A stretch of 64,000 bases of DNA from the NCBI GenBank assembly GCA_013397695.1, contig VYZI01000029.1:1240933-1304932 (forward strand), written 5' to 3'. Below, in pieces: positions 49,920-60,946 of this stretch. Source of the stretch: Centropus unirufus (Eukaryota; Chordata; Aves; Cuculiformes; Centropidae). Both the position numbers and the translations under genes were made by a program. The notes under the pieces were generated by a model. It was not told where the DNA came from and searched no databases. It saw nothing but the letters and a program-made list of their open reading frames with translations. Within the stretch, counting starts at the first letter, position 1, and every line of letters starts with the position of its first letter.

Positions 49920-50253
49920 CTGCTAGACCAGCTGCTCCTCTCAGGTAGAAGTCCTTCTCTTGTGCTCTATCTTCTTCCTCAGTATGCAGGGCCCGTGTAA
50001 CAGCTGTCTCCAGGTCTCTGCTAAGGTCATAGTCATGATCCCACTCCAAGGGAATGGAATCCACACTTGCAGGGGTGTCTCGTCCTGATCGCTCGCTTCT
50101 CATTGGCTGGGAAAGAGGCAGTGAAAGGTTGGAAGAGGGGTGCGGGGAGAGAACATTGTCCGTAGATTTGTCATGCCAGTGTATGTCAGCAAGATCTCCT
50201 GATTCATCCAGATCCACCTCTCTGTCAGAGAGGTCATGTTCGTCATCTGTCAG
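49920..50253 (-). CDS. SYNE1: SYNE1 exon 7: acidic/Ser-rich linker (adaptive domain)
   Basis: A 334-nt exon, the longest coding piece here: 111 residues (339-449) plus one base. It begins LTDDEHDLSDREV, then has a Ser/Pro-rich part (SPHPSSNLSL), then RSERSGRDTPASVDSIPLEW and DHDYDLSRDLET, ending FYLRGAAGLA. This is the non-spectrin linker of nesprin-1alpha; RSERSGRDTPASVDSIPLEW matches my memory of human. The acceptor is gcttctag and the donor GTATGA; another GT seven bases upstream has the same phase but is a poorer donor. Confidence 0.95.
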
Positions 50254-51109
50254 CTAGAAGCATAACACAAACAGAACCGATTAATGAAATGTGCGTAGGC
50301 ACTTCATGGTCAGCATGGGTCAGTGAAATAAAGGAGCATTAGGCAACAATCACACTGATGTGGCTGGCATTTTGATTCTTTTGTAAGTTCCCCTTTATTA
50401 TTTTAATGCGTACTAAAAAAACAAAGCAACACAAAAGCTCATAATGCCAGTTCGATTTTTAAGGCATGAAGTCTAACATCAAGTAAATGTTTCCATTTTT
50501 TTATTGATACTACTGCAATGCAAACATCAAGTTAAAGAAAAATCTGAAATCATGTCATAGGAAGTAGAAGTGATCTTTATCATGATGACTATTCTCATTA
50601 TATCCTTTTATATTTTGAAAAATCTGGAGTTTGTTCCTTTCCTTCAGTAGGACTTCAGCTATCAAAAATCATTTTGCTCTCACTCATTCAGTTCTGGAGC
50701 CAAATTTCTGTCTTTTCTCATGGGTAGAATAATTTTAGCACTGTATTTTAAACAAAAAATGACTCAATAAGCTTCCAGTGGAACTATCTGATGGAACAGG
50801 GAGATGTCCTTATGACCAGCACCACACTGCTATCCTCATTAATGTTTTATAAATCTCTAATTTGCACGGGTTTTCACAATGATTTGCAAAAAATCCAGAT
50901 CTGCTGAGTTTGCTCTCTGAACAAGACATAAATAGCATATAATGAAGGGAAGCAGATGGTCAGGGTTGTAATAAAATTTAACCACAGGATTTTTGGAAAG
51001 TTACAGAAGTTACATGTTAGTTCATTTCAACATCATCCTCTGTCCTCATTCTCACACTTGTAAAATGGCAACAAACCAAATGAATAAGTATGCATGCAAG
51101 TATACATAC
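50254..51109 (-). other. SYNE1: SYNE1 intron 6
   Basis: An 856-bp intron. Nothing else was seen. Confidence 0.9.
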
Positions 51110-51301
51110 AGGAAGGCGGATGAGTTTCTTGTGATAGCGTTCCACACGTCCAAAGACCTCTTGACAGTAACGACGTAGCTCATCTAGTTCTTCTTCAATG
51201 ACAGCTGCATCCATGGGCTCACTTTTCTCAATGAGTTGCTCACCCTGTACGATTATCTGCTCAATTTTGTGGTTGTTCAATGAAATTTCTTGCTGGAAAG
51301 C
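51110..51301 (-). CDS. SYNE1: SYNE1 exon 6: spectrin repeat
   Basis: A 192-nt exon, phase 0/0, 64 residues (275-338). It begins AFQQEISLNNHKIEQIIVQG and ends EVFGRVERYHKKLIRLP. The helix C motif with EELDELRRYCQEV is nearly identical to human. The acceptor is tttttttgtag and the donor GTATGT. Confidence 0.96.
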
Positions 51302-52017
51302 CTACAAAAAAACCAAGCTATGCTTTATCAATTAAATCAACATTACAACAACCTAAGCTGCTAAGGATGCATGTCTCAGAGCTTTTCAGCAAAAGTGTGG
51401 GTAACAAACAGGGATCACTACAAACATTCTGGCATGAGCAACAACGAGCAATTAAATTTAGTATTCCACAGCCTATCTAGCCAAAACCAGTGATACTTCA
51501 TGGTTTACCATTTCATTCCTCACTTGTTGTATTTGGAAAGAAAGCTATTCTCTAAACAAGACATACCCACAACCAAATGCCTAGAATCAACACAGATGCT
51601 AAAGCTAATACATTGGAATTTTGGATAACATGAGTTTTGACATTTTTCCCTCCTGATAATTATTTTTCTGATGCAGAAATGGTTGACAAATGTAATAATT
51701 CTTAGGTTACAGCAATAATGGAGACTTGATATATTAATAATGTTTACTGAAATTCCTTCTTTTGATTAAGGAATGGAGACCATCACCTTCTGATTTTTTT
51801 TTAATTTCTCACAGTGCAAAGATCTTTCACTCTGGCAGAAAAGTACATATTTAAACCTAACATTTCACCCTCAGAAGTTAGGGGCTATCTCAGCATGCAA
51901 GTAAGGAACTGTATCAGGCTGCATTTGTGCACAACGTTTCTTAAATTCTTTTCCTACCGTGAATGTTTTTGACCCTTCTTTTATCCTTCCTCCTGTTTCC
52001 ATTCAATCATTCTTTAC
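51302..52017 (-). other. SYNE1: SYNE1 intron 5
   Basis: A 716-bp intron. Nothing else was seen. Confidence 0.9.
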
Positions 52018-52155
52018 CTTAAGTTGTTTTATCTTCGCTTGGACATCACACTCGGAGAAATGCTCAATGTTGGTCAGCTGCAGATCCATCTCTGTTAGCC
52101 ATACGAGGATGCTATCACGCGCTGTCTCGAACTCCTCACGCTGACCAATAAAATG
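52018..52155 (-). CDS. SYNE1: SYNE1 exon 5: spectrin repeat
   Basis: A 138-nt exon, phase 0/0, 46 residues (229-274): HFIGQREEFETARDSILVWL, then TEMDLQLTNIEHFSECDVQA and KIKQLK. It appears unchanged from human, one of the most conserved parts of the protein. The acceptor is catcccccag and the donor GTAAAG. Confidence 0.97.
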
Positions 52156-52562
52156 CTGGGGGATGGAAAAATGGAGAGGCATGAAATGACCAAAGGATTC
52201 CAAAGCTCCAGCAACAGCAATTCTCTGAAGAAATGGCTTTTGTGCCCTTCAAACCTAACCTCAATTCACCACATGTTCTTTCATTTCCTATGTGCTTTCT
52301 AAGGCTTCCTTTTCAGTTACATTATCTCCAGCTGACTGGTGAAAGTTACCTTCTATGAAGGAAACGTTGTTCGAGGTCCCAAGCATTTCCGTACAGAGTT
52401 CATGCTTTGATTACCTCAAAGTGAACTAATAACTATCCTTCCTTTTCCAAAGGTAGAAATCCCTCAAAACCGCTGTGCCAAGGCACTAAACTGGTGATTC
52501 TGGAGTACCCCCAATTCCTAAGTACAGTAGCAAAACTGAAGGGGTTAAAAATGGAAAAATAC
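52156..52562 (-). other. SYNE1: SYNE1 intron 4
   Basis: A 407-bp intron. Nothing else was seen. Confidence 0.9.
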
Positions 52563-52745
52563 TTTTAGCCGGCGCAGGATGGAGGTAACACGTTTTTGTA
52601 AGTTGTCCCATCTCTGATTCCCCTCATGGACCATTTGCTTGAGGCTGCAGTCAGAGTCAGTGCGGTTCTCTCGGGCCAGGCGGCGATATTGTTTATTGAT
52701 CAGTTCCAGCTGAGTCAGACTTTCATGCACTTGCCTCTGGAAGGC
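52563..52745 (-). CDS. SYNE1: SYNE1 exon 4: spectrin repeat
   Basis: A 183-nt exon, phase 0/0, 61 residues (168-228). It begins AFQRQVHESLTQLELINKQY and ends with the helix C NQRWDNLQKRVTSILRRLK. The acceptor is atattgtttcag and the donor GTATTT. Confidence 0.96.
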
Positions 52746-54847
52746 CTGAAACAATATAAAAAAGACACCATCAGATTTTTAATTACTGAAAGCAGGAAAC
52801 AGATATGTGTCTCCCTTTATCTTTGACACTCTGACCTGTGCTAACTGATAGATTTTTCTATGGATGCAGATACCTCCTGAGGGCTATCCTATTGAGAGCC
52901 TGCCTTCTGGTTAAACTGAGAAAAAACAGAAAAAGTTTCTAAAACTAACATAGTTTACTGCATGAGAAATAGCAACAAGAATAGTCTTCACAATGGCAAC
53001 ATCAGCACAAAAAGGACTCCCTTTTCTACTCAATTATATGCCTTTGCATTTGAGAACAGAAATACCAATAATGACTACGAAACATTTTTGCTTTTAAAGT
53101 GAAGAGAAATCCAAGATTCCTGTGGCTTCATTGGATTTCCTTACACATACTGGAGTTGCTTAAGTGCAAACATTAAAGAGATTTGAGAAATTGCCTATTC
53201 AGTTTTACCACAAATAGTGAAATCGGTACCGTAGGAATAACTTTACTAGTATACAGGTAAATTTTGTGTTAAAATGTTCATGGAAAGAAAATTTCCTGAA
53301 CAACCATACTAACCTATGCCTGCCTGAGTGTTGCATCATGTACTTTCAGTGCTTCCTCTACTGTTACAAAAGCCTCTGTCACTCAACAGGGGAGTAGAAA
53401 GGATAGGTGACTTAGACCATGAGTTTCATATTGTGACTAGCAGTCATAAAGCAAGCTGAAGAAAGCACCTTCAGACATTATCTGTTGCCTCCCTTCATGT
53501 AAACATTTTTAATTTCTCCATAAAGAAATGGAGGAGGAGTTTGACTTTGTACAGTGAAGCTGGTAAGAACCTTGTCTGACCTCTCTGAAATGAAAGGCTC
53601 TTACATGGTCTGCTGGGTTCTTTTTGTTGTTTCTTTTTTTTTATATTCAAGTGTGGGTATGGAGGGGAAGATAAAATAAGAAAAAAAGTTTAGTTGACAA
53701 AGAAAACCACTTCAGTTAGCATGTATATGCGGCTGACTTTATGCTGATTTCACAACGAAGTAGCTGAATTCTGGTGAATCTGAACACCAGAACTATTGTG
53801 ATTTCCTGCTTTTTGGTAGAAAAACCCACAACCAATCTGCAGGAAAAGCAGGCTTCTGGAGAGGCTCCTAAACTGTTCCCTTCGCAGCTAGTTCCTGTTG
53901 ACATTGCAGAAAGATTCTGCAACTCTAAAGAACAGGTAAATGCAATAAGAAGACTGAAGTTCAATGAAACAGACTTTGGATAAAGTCATATAAGCTGTAA
54001 AAAATCAGACAGCCAAGATATTTTTGATACTGTTTCACATACAGAGACTTCCTGAACAACAGTCTTCTATCCTGATCACTGAAAAAGGAATGATGGGAAG
54101 AAGGTCTGAGAGTACTTGTGCCTAGGAAGCAGATTCTTATTCTACAACAACCTACTTCACCATACTGAAGTAGACTAGCGGTGTTTAACAACAAAATCCA
54201 GCCAGTACATTTATGTACTGATGGCATTTATGAGACAAGCCATCACATTACAGTAGACACAATGGAGTTATGTAACAAGCTCTTAAGCACTGACTGAAGT
54301 GACAGCTTGTCAATTTTAAGCACGAATTTATCTTTTAAGTCATAGGGGACACCATGTGGACATAAAGCAATACTTGCACAAACAAAAATTTCAGGAATAA
54401 GGATGGGAATATTGTACATTGCACAAAATATTGTACATTGCATGAAACAGGAAATTAGTTCAGAGGGCTGGTTTCAGAGAGCTATAGGAAGAATAGGAGA
54501 GATAAAATCAAAACTAAAACATGCAGCATGCATTTGAAGAGGTAATGGCTGAAGGGAAATTCATAAATTGTCTGGAGCACCTACCAACATGTTGCAGGAA
54601 TAAAAAAGTTCAGAGGTCTAACTTCTGTGGATAAACAGCAAGTGAAAGCGGATTTATTAGCATTTTCAGTTGCCACTTTCCACTGCTTTTTTTGTCCTAG
54701 AAATCTGACAGTGAGGGCAGCTGCAAAATCAACTCCACTATGTTAATGCTGTGTCTGTGTTGAGTGGTTTGTGTATTGGAAGGAAGAACAACAGCTGGCT
54801 GCTGTAATATGATCACTAGATATTAAATTTCCACTATTATAAATCAC
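52746..54847 (-). other. SYNE1: SYNE1 intron 3
   Basis: A 2.1-kb intron. It has a small tandem duplication of 'attgtacattgca' near 54411-54440. No exon was recognised. Confidence 0.85.
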
Positions 54848-54998
54848 CTCAAATTTCTTCAGTTCTTCCTTAGCAACTGTGTAAAGCACACCAGAGGAAC
54901 TTGGGAAAGCAGCTGTCCTCTCAGAGATTTTTAGCCAGTCTTCAAATCTAGCATAATCATCCAAAAACTTTTGCCATAGACGCCACGTCTCTTCAATT
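54848..54998 (-). CDS. SYNE1: SYNE1 exon 3: spectrin repeat
   Basis: A 151-nt exon. One base completes Lys, then 50 residues (118-167): IEETWRLWQKFLDDYARFED, with WLKISERTAAFPSSSGVLYT following. It has the Trp-rich helix A typical of spectrin repeats. The acceptor is ctgttgcag and the donor GTGATT. Confidence 0.96.
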
Positions 54999-56993
54999 CT
55001 GCAACAGATAATGGAAAATTAGGGAATGCTCAGACTGAAGCTCTGAGGTCTAAAGTACCGACAGTACTTTAACTAATTATCTACAACAGCAAACAAGTGC
55101 CGTGCTAGACAATAACTGGCTCTTAATCTACCTCAGACAGCCAGGCTGATAAACAGACCACAGGGAAAGCTGGCTCATTCCAGACTGAACTAGAATAAGA
55201 TGATGGCAGTTTTTTTTTTTAATGCATCTAATTTTGGAATAGAAAGTTATAAACATGCAATATGAGCTCTAAAAATCCAAGCACATGCTAAGTAACTTCT
55301 GAAATACAGTCCAGTGGAGGCACCTAAGCCAGTATTTTAGAAATTAGAAATCCCACAATATCTTCAAATGCAAAACTTTTTCTTGTAGAATCCTGAAGAT
55401 ATTTCAGCATATATTTTATAAAGTTCATTATTCTGCATTGCAGAGGGGAACAAACATATTTTTTTTTGCGTTCACCAAGAAGTGGTAAAATGCCATCTCT
55501 CAATCTCTGAAATTTTATTACCAAAAAAGTCAAAAGTTACTCCAATGTTTAAAAAAAACAATTTGACTTCAACTGTATATGTAAAAATAGGTGCTGACTC
55601 TTGATCCTGAAATCAAACTTGTTTAATACCGAGACAGCAAAATCCCAAGAACTTCAACACCACTTGGTTCAAAATAACAAGATCTTTTTGGTGACAGGTT
55701 GTATTACAGCAGGACTTTGACAGTTTTTAAATACAGAATACACATTTCCCAAATCTTAGATGAGCAGCCTTGAAAAGGACCTTATCTATGCAAAATCTAT
55801 TTGTACTTTGTTGATGATATGTTGTTTAACCTAAAGTCTGACATCTGGAAATTTGCTTTTTAATATGAATAACTGTTTCTGGTACAATAAAGATCCTAAA
55901 TACTGATATAGCTTAGTTAACTTACTGGTATAAATCTCCTTAATGGCATAATGTGTGCATTGTAAGAAATTAAAACTGAGTTCAAAGAATTGTTCCACAT
56001 AACTTAAAATAGTTCTGAATTTATTTGCTGGACACAAAGGTAGGAGGAACCTGTACATGGCTGTGTAAAAAACAGAACTTAGAAGCTATTATTTATACAC
56101 ACACGCACAGAGAATACACGAAATACCATGGCAATAGTATAAAATTACTTGAAGATAGTCATTTGTGGATATAGAGCTGCACAATGTAAAAGCAAAATTT
56201 TTTTTGCATAAAATAAAGAATATTAAGAATTTCCCATACACCCAAAGATCATATGAAGTTCAATTCAGCATTTTGAAAATACTCAGCACAGAGTATAAAG
56301 CATCATCCCAATGCAGCCTACATCATTCTGGCTATTGAAATCACCCATGCTAGATGGGAATAGAAAACAAGTAATCTTCTGGATACCATGGGCATGCCAT
56401 TTGTGGATGCTTTAGGCATATGCAGTAAACCAGACGACACTTGCTCAGCAGAGCTGAGGTGGACAGATGAGGGAATTTGACATGAGTGTACAGTCCTAAA
56501 TTCTTCCAAATTAAAAAAAAATTAGACATGAGAGAAACTGTTGAGGAACATTACATGTATAAAAACCTTAACACGTGTAATTACATTCGACCCTCTTGGT
56601 AACCAGTTTCCTCACCAGTCTCAGTAGTTCTCAGGTAAACCTAAGTATTACAACTCTCCCTTTTAGGTCACGTTTTCTGAATCTCTTGGAGTCGCTGTTA
56701 TCATCTAAGCTTCTCTAGTTTGTTTCTCATAATTTTTATAAAGAATGGGAAATAAGACATCATTTGCTCACAGGCTTTGCGAGCAAATTTTGGTAATTGA
56801 TACCTATGCCTTTTAAAAAGGCACCCCAATTTTTCTTTCCCCCACAGCATAACAACTATTGCCTTTTATTCAGTGTACGATCTTTTCCTGACCTCTACAT
56901 CCTTTTCTTCTGTACTGCAACCCTATCACATACATTCCATCCTGTATTGGTGCCTGTGGAAGGAAAGTTACTTTGCAGGCATTTGAGACTTAC
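54999..56993 (-). other. SYNE1: SYNE1 intron 2
   Basis: A 2.0-kb AT-rich intron. Nothing else was recognised. Confidence 0.85.
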
Positions 56994-57181
56994 TTAAGTC
57001 GCCTTTCCATTGACATTGCACAAATGTTCCTCCACCTTCTGTCCAAATTGCGTGTAGCCTGCTGGATAGAGTCACACTCTGCTTCTGTGGCACAGGCATC
57101 ACAGTCATGAAGCAGCACTTCGCACAGATTGAGAACAGATGCCACTCCAGTGCTGTGTTTCTCTATGTCCCTCTGAAGTTC
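56994..57181 (-). CDS. SYNE1: SYNE1 exon 2: spectrin repeat
   Basis: A 188-nt exon: 62 residues (55-116) plus two bases of Lys. It begins ELQRDIEKHSTGVASVLNLC, has ECDSIQQATRNLDRRW and ends CAMSMERRL. The LDRRWRNI helix C matches nesprin-1. The acceptor is tcatgggcag and the donor GTAAGT. The plus-strand frame at 57107-57460 is a shadow. Confidence 0.96.
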
Positions 57182-60100
57182 CTGCCCATGAAGAAATCAA
57201 TTGTTAAGAGAAACTGCAAAATGAACATAAATACATATGCATTTCTCTTCTGCTTATTCAAAAGAAAATTTAATAAGCTTGCAAACAGGAGAAAAGCATC
57301 CAGTGAATACCTATTAAGAGAGTGTATCTGCATAAGTGGTGTCCAATGTTATCGATTGGACCAGGAGAACCTGGCAGCATGCACAGCTCTCCCAGGGACT
57401 GCAAACACCAGTCAGACCATCATCTGGGACAAATTGCCAAAACCCTGCATGCTCAGCTGAGCATCTTTCACATACATGTAATCAATGTCACCAGAAACTG
57501 GTGGAGTTATGCCCAGCCCTTTCAAATTATCACAGAGAATCTAAAGCAGAAGTTAGTAAGAGAAGTGTGACAAGAAAATCAGTCCTTTTATATTACAAGG
57601 TTTTGGTGGAAGTGACTCTTGGGAAACTACTCTTCCCCAGGTGAGCTAGCTGCAGAGTGACATGTTTGACACGGACATCAGCAGCAGGACATGTTGAATA
57701 ATGCATCTCTAGTAGCAGATTTTTCTTCTGTCAGCTTTCCAATTCTACAGCATTTCCATTGGAAATGAAAAACTCAGGATAGCCAAGTCAAGACAAACCA
57801 CAAGAGTAATGGGCCATTTCTGTTGATGAATGCAAGAGAAAGAAACCCTGCTTAACTTCTGCCTACATTTGCACTGACTCGTCAGAATATTAGGTGGGCA
57901 AATTAGGATAGACAGTAACAAAACCAAGACAACATAATTCCAATAGTGACAATGAAGTACTAATGTGACTATACCAAAAGATGATATATTGCATCTAGAA
58001 TACTATGTTCACTTTGATTCAGAAAGAAAAGAACTACTAGGACAGTTAGAGATGTGGAATTTTATTTAGCTGAAGTAGAACTAGACAGATTGAGGATAAG
58101 TAGAAATAAACTCCTCTTCGTAAGTTTGCTAATGAACTAAACTATAACATGCAAAGGGAAATATGATGCCAACATACTGTGCTTACATATATCTAAGGTC
58201 TAACTACAGAAACTTTTCTTACAACTAGCAAGACTATGTTCTGAAAATGCCTTCCAGCAGGAAATGAGATCTAAATGTAGAATCTAAAAACCTCAGCAAA
58301 TTGCAAATGGAGCAAGGTCAACCTGTATTAGCCATCTGATTTGGTTATTTGTGATAACCAGAGTTGGACTCGCTGACTCAGGTAATCTATTGCCTCTTCT
58401 ATTAAATAGAAGGCTATTTTGTGAACATCTACATGAGACCATCAAGCGGACATTCACCATATTTTCTTCCTCAGGACTGGCCCTTTCACCTTCATTTGCC
58501 CAGAAAATACTCTTGCATCGTTATGTCCAAGTGCTTATTCTTTCTACCCATCCTGAAATGTTAATGGAAGAATGGATAATATAAATAGATGCAATACTCC
58601 ATGAACGCACTCCAGACAGCTATGAGACTTGAGGTTAAGCAAGTTCAGGTAACATTATCTCCTCTTGGCTGTTTTGGAATAGAGCAGTTGTAAGAATTGC
58701 CAGTTGGTGGTCCTGGGGATTCCTAAGGATTATACTTTTTTCTTCACCTACAGAACCTTTCTACAAACAATGTCTACACTGTTATTTTTCCACTGACTTT
58801 TATTTCAATCCCAGATTTTCCAATTTTCTATGTTTATTAGAGAAAATTTAGCCTCTTGGTTAGTTTTCAAAGGAACATCACTTCTATGCATTATTGTCAC
58901 CCACATACAGCTTTTTTAATCCTTTATTAACCCAAAAGCAGACACTTTTTTTTTTTTTCCTCATTTCAAAGCGCTGGCAGAATTAGAAAGTAAACAGCTG
59001 AAACACAGTTTCAGATCCTTGAAACACAGTTTGTGACCCTAAGAAAATACTGCAGTGATGGTACCCTATTTCTCCCAGGATATCCATCTTAATTTCACTA
59101 CAGAGACCAGCAAGATACAAAGCTAATTCTTGGCTTAAGTAGATGCTGAGAAGTAGATAACAGAGTTACGTGGATGGAATTTGGCTCTCCTTTATCACAG
59201 CATAATATTTCTAATGTAACTTTGTACATGAACAACTGGTAGCTGTATGAGCAGGGAAGATAACATGACCCAAATGGAAAATTAAAATGGAAAAGAACAT
59301 AAGAAAACTGATGGAAGAAGAAAGAGGGATAAAATACTTAAGAAGACAGCTAATGTACTGGACTTCTAAGATATAGTGGATAGGGCTATAGCCTCCAACT
59401 ATGAAAAATACTGGTTGCCATACTTTGAAGATGGGTGGATTTTTTTAATTATTATGACAACCACAGCTTGTAGTGTTATCAAATCAAATAATCATCAAGT
59501 TTCCAAATAAGGCATCCTCTCAGGAAGCAATTTACCTCTATCTTCCCTTTCCAGTTCAAAGGAAACCATTTCTACTGAATATCACTGCACACTGTCATCA
59601 CCTGTGGATCACCACAAGGCAACAGTAGAAGGCAGAGATATCCCAGTCTCTGTGACTAGAAAAAGTCCCAATAAGGGAGTAACAAGCTGGGATGCCTGTA
59701 TTGGGATGCTAGTAAAAAAATCTCAAGTACCTACTTTTTAGATAGCAATGTTTAGCCCTGCCCAGCACTTTATTATCTCAGAAACACCAATCACTAGTAA
59801 TGCTTGTGTGTAACACAGTATTATTCTTATGTAAATTACATTTAGAATATTAATAAGCAATTCGGCACAGCCAAGAAGCAAATCAGTTATGGAGCCAGCA
59901 AAAGCTCTGAAAGGGTTCTTGGGTCTCATTCCCACACTCATCTTAAACGAGCAAAATGCCAGTCTGCACTCTTCATAAATTAATTATTCCCCAAACAGTC
60001 TGGCACTCCTCTTCCCACATATTTTTCCCCTCTGGAGAAACAACTCAGAAGAATGTCTAACTCATAACCAGTGAGGGATCAAAAAGTATTTTTGCCAATA

Positions 60101-60783
60101 AATAACCAAGAGGAATGTGACAGAACAACAGTCCTCTCCAGCAATGTGTTTGTAGGTAAAACTGCATTGGAGAGTGAAGTGGAAGAGGAAAGAGAAAGTT
60201 TAGTAAATCTTCCCATGAGTAACATCAATTTTAATACCACAACATGGCTGACCTATCATTTATCTGCCCATTCCAGTGTTGACTATTTTGTTATGGCGCT
60301 GCATTAAGGTTTTGTATACTGGAAAACAATCAATTTTAACTTCATATGTAAAGATCATGCATCTTTGCGTGCAAAATGATTCTCAAACAAGCTACAAAAT
60401 ACTGAGTTAGAAAGGTTGCTAAAAAATAATAATTTTCAAGCATGTGCAAAATTTACAAGTCAGTTTTGTGTCAGTTTTGCCTCTGGGAACAGACAATTCA
60501 AAATAACCACAAAAAAAACAAAGGACAAACGATTGCAATAACTCATTCAGCTTATATCTGTTGCTGCCTTACCTTTCTCGGAAAGGTCAGTCACCTCCTG
60601 TGGATTCGATGACAAAGTCAGCAGAAGGCTCTATAAGTGACACAGTTAAGTATCACTTGCCTTGATATGCAAATACTTTGCCTCATGCCTTCTTAAGACT
60701 GAGCTGCGTATGGGCAGGCCAAGAACACTCTACTTTTGTTCTCCCCATGTCCCTGTGCACTTGATAAATGTGTTGTATTTTAC
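57182..60783 (-). other. SYNE1: SYNE1 intron 1 (of those in the window)
   Basis: A 3.6-kb intron. A stretch near 57990-58100 weakly resembles old CR1 sequence but is too diverged to assign. A pseudo-exon-like segment ending in GTAAGG near 60585 does not fit the phase. Confidence 0.8.
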
Positions 60784-60946
60784 CTGCTGTTCATTTAGTT
60801 TCCTTTGTATCTCCTCAGACTCACAAGTTTCATAGACAATAGGTTTGGACAGCTCTGACTCGATGTGGGCAAGCCAAGATCTCAGGCTACTCATGTTTTT
60901 ATCCAGCTGCTGCACTGCAACGAGGGTCTCCTTCAACTTTTTTACC
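60784..60946 (-). CDS. SYNE1: SYNE1 exon 1 of the window: first exon shared by giant nesprin-1 and nesprin-1alpha
   Basis: A 163-nt exon. One base completes Arg, then 54 residues (1-54): VKKLKETLVAVQQLDKNMSS, LRSWLAHIESEL and on to EEIQRKLNEQQ. The acceptor is tcattacag and the donor GTAAAA. From memory, in human the nesprin-1alpha2 isoform joins its own short first exon to this point (…TR|VKKLKET). The preceding exon must therefore end with two bases of an Arg codon, a constraint for finding it. Confidence 0.96.

Noticed and set aside
57990..58100. Possible ancient CR1 fragment in SYNE1 intron 1
   Set aside because: Only a few words resemble CR1; would need a profile search to accept.
60585..60620. 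Short segment ending in a good donor (GTAAGG) inside intron 1 on the minus strand
   Set aside because: Its 25-nt length would break the frame between exons 1 and 2; likely a decoy splice site.
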